A stretch of 9,218 nt of DNA from Sulfurospirillaceae bacterium. Its GTDB lineage: Bacteria > Campylobacterota > Campylobacteria > Campylobacterales > Sulfurospirillaceae. The number at the start of each line of letters is the position of its first letter. Positions within the stretch are counted from its first letter, which is position 1. Below the pieces are notes generated by a model. That model had not been told where the DNA came from, made no database searches, and saw only the letters and a list, made by a program, of their open reading frames with translations. The DNA lies in contig JAQWCT010000095.1 in the NCBI GenBank assembly GCA_028705785.1, positions 1 to 9,218 on the forward strand, written 5' to 3'. The translations under genes were made by a program, and so were the position numbers. Below, in pieces: positions 4,683-9,218 of the stretch.

Positions 4683-6710
4683 TTAATTCGCCAAACCAGC
4701 TTCGGCTAAAAAAGGTGAGTGGATATAGCTAATTTTTTTGATTTTGTCGTATTTTGCATAGGAAAGATAGAGTGTATCTTTAGCCCTTGTCGTTGCCACA
4801 TAAAAAAGTCGTCTCTCTTCTTCCAAGCTTCCGCCCTTTTGCATCAACTTGCGATTGGGAAACCTGCCATCCATGAGGTCAATGACATACACTTCTTTAA
4901 ACTCCAACCCTTTACTGGCATGAACACTGAGCAGATTGACACCCTCGCCTTCGCTCATTTCGTTACTTCCAAGTGTGAGTGCATTTAAAAATCGCTCACT
5001 CGAAGCATATCCACTGGCTAAGTCTTTGAGTAAATGTCCCTTACGAAAGATGCGTGACCTTGCCTCTTGTTTGGCATTTTCATCCACACTTCCATCTTTT
5101 TTGATGGTCCGCTTTGTCGATAAAACATCAGCAATAGCACTAAAGACTTCAGAGCTTAACACATGATTGACCAGTTTTTGAGGATTTTTTATACGAGATG
5201 AATGTTTCATAAACTTGTAAAAATGGTGCAAAAACTTTGCCCCCTCAACACTAATACGAGGATGTTTTAAGATGGGATTGGATAAAAATGACTCTTCAAA
5301 GCCAAGGTTGTAAAACCTACTCACGCTCCCTAAATCATGAATTTCATCAAAAAGTCCTAACTGATGGTTTTTGGGTCGTTTTTTGAACAGTTCATCCACC
5401 TCTTTGGGATGAAAAAATCCATTGTAAAGGTCACCTTCTCCCAGTTTCCAAAGCGCATCAAAAAGCTCTTTTGAAAGTGAACTTCCTACCCCTCTGGCAT
5501 ACTCAAACACATGGATAAAAGCCATCATATCTTTGGGATTGACCACCACACTGATAAGGTCAAGCATCGCTTTGACCTCATACGCATCAAAAAAGCTCGT
5601 GCCCCCTTTTCGCTTACATGTAAGCCCTTGTTCCCTTAAAGTCGCTTCCATGCCATCGGCACTAGAGTTGTTTCTAAAGATAACGGCAATGTCTTGTTGA
5701 TGGTTTGACGAAGTCTTAATCATCGAAGAGAGTGCTTGGTACTGATAAAAAAGCTCCTCATAAATCAACAATTTTGGCGCTTCAAACTCACCATCTCTGG
5801 TCACTTCAAGTCTTTTGTCATATAGCCTAGGGTTCTTTTCAATCACACGATTGGCAAGAGATAAAATCTTGTGTGATGAGCGATAATTTTTGTTGAGTGT
5901 AAAAACTTTTGCATCCGAATATCGCGAAGCAAAAGAGCCTATGATGTCGATATTGGCACCATTAAAAGCATAAATACTTTGGTCATAATCCCCCACGCAA
6001 AAAAGTGACTTTGACTTAAAAGCCTCAATCAAAGAGCCTTGCAAAGTGTTGGTGTCTTGATACTCATCGATTAACACTTCCTCAAAGCTGAGAGAATTGT
6101 TTACATGTAAAGCTTCGCGCATCAAAATCAGCAAGTCATTAAAGTCAACATAACCAAACTCTTTTTTAAGTTCTGAAAATTCTTCAAAAATATCTTCATA
6201 AATGTCAAAATAAGCATGATGTTCACTCTCCCCCTCTTCCAACCAATCCGAAAAGCTCAAACTCACCGTACTATTTTGATAAAGGGAAAAGATATCGTAA
6301 AGATATGCCGCACTATAAGCTTTAGCGGAACTTTCTATCTGGTCAAATCGCCTTCGCTCAACAATGCTTTTGAGTAAAATCTTGAGGTCTTTGGGCTGTT
6401 TGAGGACTATTTTATGTCCCAGTTTTTTGAGCAAACGGTAACTCACCGCATGGAAAGTACCCGATTCAATGCGTGAAGTTATCTCTTTCCCAAAAAAAAC
6501 ACTCACCCGTTCTATCATCTCTGCAGCTGCTTTGTTCGTAAAAGTAAGCAATAAAATATCAGAGGGATTAACACCCTTGTGGATGAGATAAGCAATTCTT
6601 GCTACGATGGTCGAAGTTTTCCCTGTTCCAGCACTTGCAATGATAAGATTATGCCCCAGTGGAGCAGTAGCAGCTAAATTTTGTTCGTTATTGAGTTGAC
6701 TAAGAGGCAT
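4683..6710 (-). CDS. UvrD/Rep/PcrA-type superfamily 1A DNA helicase
   Basis: A 675-residue ATP-dependent 3'-5' DNA helicase acting in replication restart or repair. The motifs run in order: Q motif LNNEQNLAA (6-14), Walker A ASAGTGKT (25-32), motif Ia LLLTFTNKAAAEM (about 54-66), Walker B VLIDEYQDT (about 211-219), motif III VGDYDQSIYAFNGA, motif IV LNKNYRSS, motif V LLSVHASKGLEF, motif VI YVATTRAKD (637-645). The length equals Rep more than E. coli UvrD, and no C-terminal extension like that of UvrD is present, so rep and uvrD cannot be separated on sequence reading alone. The start ATG 6710 has AGGA (6716-6719) five bases upstream. Two TTACATGTAA copies lie inside, encoding LTCK (5614-5623) and LHVN (6101-6110). 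Confidence 0.96.
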   Translation of the reverse strand: MPLSQLNNEQNLAATAPLGHNLIIASAGTGKTSTIVARIAYLIHKGVNPSDILLLTFTNKAAAEMIERVSVFFGKEITSRIESGTFHAVSYRLLKKLGHKIVLKQPKDLKILLKSIVERRRFDQIESSAKAYSAAYLYDIFSLYQNSTVSLSFSDWLEEGESEHHAYFDIYEDIFEEFSELKKEFGYVDFNDLLILMREALHVNNSLSFEEVLIDEYQDTNTLQGSLIEAFKSKSLFCVGDYDQSIYAFNGANIDIIGSFASRYSDAKVFTLNKNYRSSHKILSLANRVIEKNPRLYDKRLEVTRDGEFEAPKLLIYEELFYQYQALSSMIKTSSNHQQDIAVIFRNNSSADGMEATLREQGLTCKRKGGTSFFDAYEVKAMLDLISVVVNPKDMMAFIHVFEYARGVGSSLSKELFDALWKLGEGDLYNGFFHPKEVDELFKKRPKNHQLGLFDEIHDLGSVSRFYNLGFEESFLSNPILKHPRISVEGAKFLHHFYKFMKHSSRIKNPQKLVNHVLSSEVFSAIADVLSTKRTIKKDGSVDENAKQEARSRIFRKGHLLKDLASGYASSERFLNALTLGSNEMSEGEGVNLLSVHASKGLEFKEVYVIDLMDGRFPNRKLMQKGGSLEEERRLFYVATTRAKDTLYLSYAKYDKIKKISYIHSPFLAEAGLAN
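5614..5623. repeat. TTACATGTAA palindrome inside the helicase gene
   Basis: This copy encodes Leu-Thr-Cys-Lys, between helicase motifs where such residues are unlikely to be required. Confidence 0.9.
6101..6110. repeat. TTACATGTAA palindrome inside the helicase gene
   Basis: This copy encodes Leu-His-Val-Asn just before Walker B and extends to the 12-mer TTTACATGTAAA. Confidence 0.9.
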
Positions 6711-6867
6711 GGGTGTCCTAAAGAAAAAATGAATAATGGATTGTAGTCAAAAAGTCCATAAGATAAGGTAAATCAGTATTCTGTAATTGTTACAAACGCG
6801 TTGCATTGTTACTTTTTATTTAAGAATATTATGGTAAAATCTTAGAAATTTTATTTAAGGAAAGCAC
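6711..6867. promoter_or_regulatory. Divergent promoter region between helicase and pseudopilin genes
   Basis: For the pseudopilin operon (plus strand) an extended -10 TGGTAAAAT (6832-6840) sits behind a T-rich stretch, with AAGGA (6857-6861) six bases before ATG 6868. Upstream, ATTGTTAC occurs twice (6786-6793 and 6805-6812, 19 bp apart) and a dyad TGTAA-TTG-TTACA spans 6782-6794, which could bind a regulator on one face of the helix. For the helicase (minus strand) TACAAT at 6740-6745 is a possible -10 box; the -35 is weak. Confidence 0.55.
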
Positions 6868-7536
6868 ATGAGAAGAAGTGGTTTTACAATGGTTGAGTTA
6901 ATCTTCGTAATTGTTATTATTGGTATTTTGGCAGCGACAGCGTTACCAAAATTTAGTGGTGTTAAAGATAACGCCAAAGCAAACAGCGAAATTTCTGCGA
7001 TGGGTAGTTTGGATGGTGCAATCGTTGCAGCTAAAGAGTTTAGATTGCAAGATTATAAAGACACTAATGTTACTTGGCACGATACAACAATCAATGGAGC
7101 CAGCAGCGCAACAATTTACGGCACTGTCAATACTTCACAAAAAGTGCTTAAATCTATCATGGATAAAGGTGAAAAATTTGCAATTGCTGGTTATTCAACA
7201 GCTTCTAATGCTGGTGTTGGAACAGATGGAAATGCTTCAAGTGATATTTTATTAATTAAAGGTGAGGCAACAAATGCAACCAGTGGTCTAAGCTATCCAA
7301 CTACTGCAACTAACAGTGATATTGCTGGAAAACCAGATAAAAATGATTTTTGGGTATTTAACCCAACTTCTTCTGATATTAATTTAACAAGTGGTGCTGT
7401 TGCTAGTGTTGTCGTTCCAGCACAATCTGTAAAACTTCTTGATGTTAATGCAACAAACACCGTTGCAGCAAGTTCGATTACTGTCAAAATAGCTGATGGA
7501 TCAGCACCAACTGCAACTTTCACAGTTGTACCATAA
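6868..7536 (+). CDS. Type II secretion/type IV-like pseudopilin, first of tandem pair
   Basis: A 222-residue protein with a class III prepilin leader: MRRSG then FTMVELIFVIVIIGILAATALPKF. Cleavage by a PilD-type prepilin peptidase is expected after Gly5, leaving Phe+1 and the assembly Glu+5 (E10). The hydrophobic helix (about 6-29) anchors the subunit in the inner membrane before assembly. The globular domain is Ala/Thr/Ser-rich, has no cysteine, and carries NSDIAGKPDKNDFW at 149-162, repeated in the next gene. The gene starts an operon with an extended -10 promoter and a good ribosome binding site. The machine could be type II secretion or DNA uptake (Campylobacter Cts-like), which the window does not decide. 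Confidence 0.93.
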   Translation: MRRSGFTMVELIFVIVIIGILAATALPKFSGVKDNAKANSEISAMGSLDGAIVAAKEFRLQDYKDTNVTWHDTTINGASSATIYGTVNTSQKVLKSIMDKGEKFAIAGYSTASNAGVGTDGNASSDILLIKGEATNATSGLSYPTTATNSDIAGKPDKNDFWVFNPTSSDINLTSGAVASVVVPAQSVKLLDVNATNTVAASSITVKIADGSAPTATFTVVP

Positions 7537-7550
7537 ACTAAGACTTATTG

Positions 7551-8144
7551 ATGAAACGCTCCGCTTTTACGATGGTTGAACTGATATTTGTCATTGTCAT
7601 TATTGGCGTATTGGCAAGTATTGGGATACCAAAGCTAAGTGGAGTGAGTGATGGTGCTAAAAAAACTGCTGAGATAGCCGCTATTTCAGCAGTCTCTACT
7701 GCGATTGAAAGTGCTCATGGCGAATGGAGCATTAATGAAAATGCTTTTACTTGGGGAAATAATCGCCCTTCAACTGAATTGAATTCTGTTGGCTATCCAA
7801 ATGATCTTAATGCGAGCGGTAAAGTTTTTGGTGCTATCTTAAAGGGAGATAGTGCGGATTTTACTAAAATTGGTAATACTATTGTTCATGCAGATTATAA
7901 TATATCTATTTTTACAGGACCAGCTTCCAATGCAACCAACGGTGTAAAATTTGATACTAAAGCACCTAATAGTGATATAGCAGGTAAACCTGATAAAAAT
8001 GATTTTTGGATTTATGCGTCCTATGTAACTTCAACCAAAACATGTACTTACAATGGAAAAACATTTTTTTCGGGTGATTTTTTACTCATTGATGTTATAG
8101 GAATAGGAACAACCAATTATGCCGTTGCCCTTACATGTACCTAA
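7551..8144 (+). CDS. Type II secretion/type IV-like pseudopilin, second of tandem pair
   Basis: A 197-residue protein from ATG 7551. A TTG directly before it (7548) would only add one residue and would shift the leader, so ATG is preferred; the ribosome binding site is weak (AAG-type). It starts 14 bases after the first pseudopilin stop, suggesting translational coupling. The leader is MKRSA, then FTMVELIFVIVIIGVLASIGIPKL with Glu+5; the residue before cleavage is Ala instead of the usual Gly. NSDIAGKPDKNDFW is at 140-153. Unlike its neighbour it has two cysteines (about 165 and 196), which could form a C-terminal disulfide loop. The protein ends with LTCT encoded over TTACATGTAC, one base from the repeated decamer. 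It is a paralogue of the upstream gene, with a diverged tail. Confidence 0.92.
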   Translation: MKRSAFTMVELIFVIVIIGVLASIGIPKLSGVSDGAKKTAEIAAISAVSTAIESAHGEWSINENAFTWGNNRPSTELNSVGYPNDLNASGKVFGAILKGDSADFTKIGNTIVHADYNISIFTGPASNATNGVKFDTKAPNSDIAGKPDKNDFWIYASYVTSTKTCTYNGKTFFSGDFLLIDVIGIGTTNYAVALTCT

Positions 8145-8236
8145 ATATTCGTTATCTTGTGAATAATCCAAAAAGTAATGCCTAACACAATCGCACTGAT
8201 GACAGCGATACCTACTGTTCCAAATTCCATATCCAT
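8141..8236 (-). CDS. 31-residue single-membrane-segment peptide coupled to the T2SF gene
   Basis: A short minus-strand frame from ATG 8236-8234 to TAG 8143-8141. It begins MDMEFGTVGIAVISAIVLG and ends FWIIHKITNI: a short acidic start, a hydrophobic stretch of about 20 residues (6-25) and a short basic tail, as in a small inner-membrane protein. AGGAGG (8243-8248), the best Shine-Dalgarno in the window, lies six bases before the ATG, within the end of the T2SF gene. The T2SF stop and this start share one base (TAATG), indicating translational coupling. Its stop overlaps the convergent pseudopilin stop by two bases. I know no family for it. It may be a small accessory subunit of the pseudopilus machine. 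Confidence 0.65.
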   Translation of the reverse strand: MDMEFGTVGIAVISAIVLGITFWIIHKITNI

Positions 8237-9218
8237 TATATTCCTCCTACGGCTTCTGCTATCGACCACATCGGCAAGAAAATGCCCAGTGCCAAAAGCA
8301 ATACAAATCCAGCAATTCCAGCTATCAAAAGTGGTTCTATCATAACTGCCACATTGTCAACAAGATAACTGTATCTATTTCTATAGATATTGGTGACTTT
8401 TTCTAACATATTGTTCAACGATCCACTGACTTCACCCGCACTAATCATCTGAATAATCATATTTTCAAATAATCCAGTTCCGTCAAAACCATCCGTTAGG
8501 CTTTTCCCCTCTTCTACAGCACTGATAATCTCTGCTAGTTTTTTGCGAAGATAAGTATTTTCCACGATATCAATGGAAGTTTTTAGAGATTCTACTAAAG
8601 GTATCCCTGAGCTTACTAATCTATCAAAAACATACACAAACCTCCCTATCATTGAAAGATAAATAACTTGACCTACAATGTACACTTTGAGCATATAACG
8701 ATCAAAAAGAAACTTAAATGCCAAGCTCTTTTTATACGCAACGGAAAGCGCAAAACTAAATACAAGTGCGCCTACTAAGATAAATAAACCATACTTACGA
8801 ATTGCCGATTCAACCCATAGTAAAACCAGTGTTGGGAAGGGAAGTGCTGTTTTATATTCAGCAAACATCGACTGAAATTGAGGGATAACCAGTGTGATAA
8901 CAAAAGAAAAGGCGATCACCATTGCAAATAAGACCGTGACGGGGTAACGGGTGGCTTTTTTCAGCTTCATTCGATTGTCATGAACTTCTTGCAAAATCTC
9001 CGCTAATTTTTTGATAGAATCATCAAGTGAACCTGTTTTTTCACCCAAATCCAACATCGCAATTGAGATATTACCCACTTCTGCACTAAATTGTTTCATA
9101 GATACAGAAATATTGGTACCTGATTCTATCTCGACCAAAATCGTAGAAAAAATCTCTTTAATGCGTTTATGTTGAGCCGTTTTAATAACATCCTTAAGAC
9201 AAGTATTGATAGGAAGTC
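8236..9218 (-). CDS. T2SF/GspF/PilC-type inner-membrane platform protein (partial, N-terminus beyond right edge)
   Basis: About 326 C-terminal residues are visible; the frame runs open to the right edge, so the apparent start at 9138 (a TTG codon) is only an internal Leu. Two T2SF modules are seen, each with its hallmark: GEKTGSLDDSIKKLAEIL and GEVSGSLNNMLEKV. Three membrane helices are present, near TRYPVTVLFAMVIAFSFVIT, YGLFILVGALVFSFALSVAY and PLLIAGIAGFVLLLALGIFL. Such proteins form the cytoplasmic-membrane platform that couples the assembly ATPase to pseudopilin polymerisation in type II secretion, type IV pili and competence (CtsF in Campylobacter). It converges on the pseudopilin pair and is directly followed by the 31-residue peptide gene. 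Confidence 0.95.
   Translation of the reverse strand, partial: LPINTCLKDVIKTAQHKRIKEIFSTILVEIESGTNISVSMKQFSAEVGNISIAMLDLGEKTGSLDDSIKKLAEILQEVHDNRMKLKKATRYPVTVLFAMVIAFSFVITLVIPQFQSMFAEYKTALPFPTLVLLWVESAIRKYGLFILVGALVFSFALSVAYKKSLAFKFLFDRYMLKVYIVGQVIYLSMIGRFVYVFDRLVSSGIPLVESLKTSIDIVENTYLRKKLAEIISAVEEGKSLTDGFDGTGLFENMIIQMISAGEVSGSLNNMLEKVTNIYRNRYSYLVDNVAVMIEPLLIAGIAGFVLLLALGIFLPMWSIAEAVGGI

Noticed and set aside
103..6110. TTACATGTAA as a conventional operator
   Set aside because: Four of the six copies lie deep inside genes and one forms a stop codon, so promoter control cannot explain them.
7293..7523. A 76-codon minus-strand open frame
   Set aside because: It is antisense to the low-complexity Ala/Thr-rich part of the first pseudopilin.
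8236..9138. A T2SF protein complete at 300 residues
   Set aside because: The apparent start is TTG inside an uninterrupted frame that continues to the right edge with T2SF-like sequence, so the gene is partial.

Overview
The window looks like chromosomal DNA of a Campylobacterota bacterium, most likely Sulfurospirillum or a close relative. This rests on the AT-rich composition, on Campylobacterota-like versions of the thioredoxin-domain, rhodanese, UvrD-type helicase and pseudopilin/T2SF proteins, and on T-rich promoters with a recognisable -10 box only. No rRNA, tRNA, IS element or CRISPR array was seen.

Layout. Bases 1-95 hold the end of an unrecognised gene, followed by a stem-loop. Bases 96-358 have no gene but hold several palindromes and repeats and a likely promoter. 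Bases 359-2456 are a small integron cassette array without an integrase. It has a simple GTTAGGT core site, cassette 1 (orphan soluble protein), attC1, cassette 2 (one-TM protein with a beta-rich domain), attC2, and cassette 3 (DUF2971-type protein, no attC visible after it). The stop codon of each of the first two ORFs lies inside the attC R'' box. A near-perfect 19-bp inverted repeat brackets the whole array. Bases 2483-6710 are housekeeping-type genes on the minus strand: a UvrD/Rep helicase, then a periplasmic rhodanese whose stop overlaps the start of a DUF255 thioredoxin-domain protein. Bases 6711-6867 are a divergent promoter region. Bases 6868-8144 encode two tandem type II/IV pseudopilins sharing an almost identical C-terminal motif. 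Converging on them is a T2SF/GspF-type inner-membrane platform gene that runs off the right edge. Between the two lies a previously untracked 31-codon membrane-peptide gene (8141-8236, minus) with a strong Shine-Dalgarno and a TAATG junction to the T2SF gene.

How it fits together. The cassette array is an accessory island dropped between core genes; its products are unknown, and integron cassettes of this kind often carry adaptive or anti-phage functions, which is only an inference here. The pseudopilins, T2SF protein and micro-peptide probably belong to one pseudopilus machine (type II secretion or DNA uptake). The rhodanese and DUF255 genes form a coupled pair.

The strongest unexplained signals are: (1) the integrase-less attC array with flanking inverted repeats; (2) six perfect copies of the palindrome TTACATGTAA, read in different codon frames and absent from the cassettes; (3) the small membrane peptide coupled to the T2SF gene.
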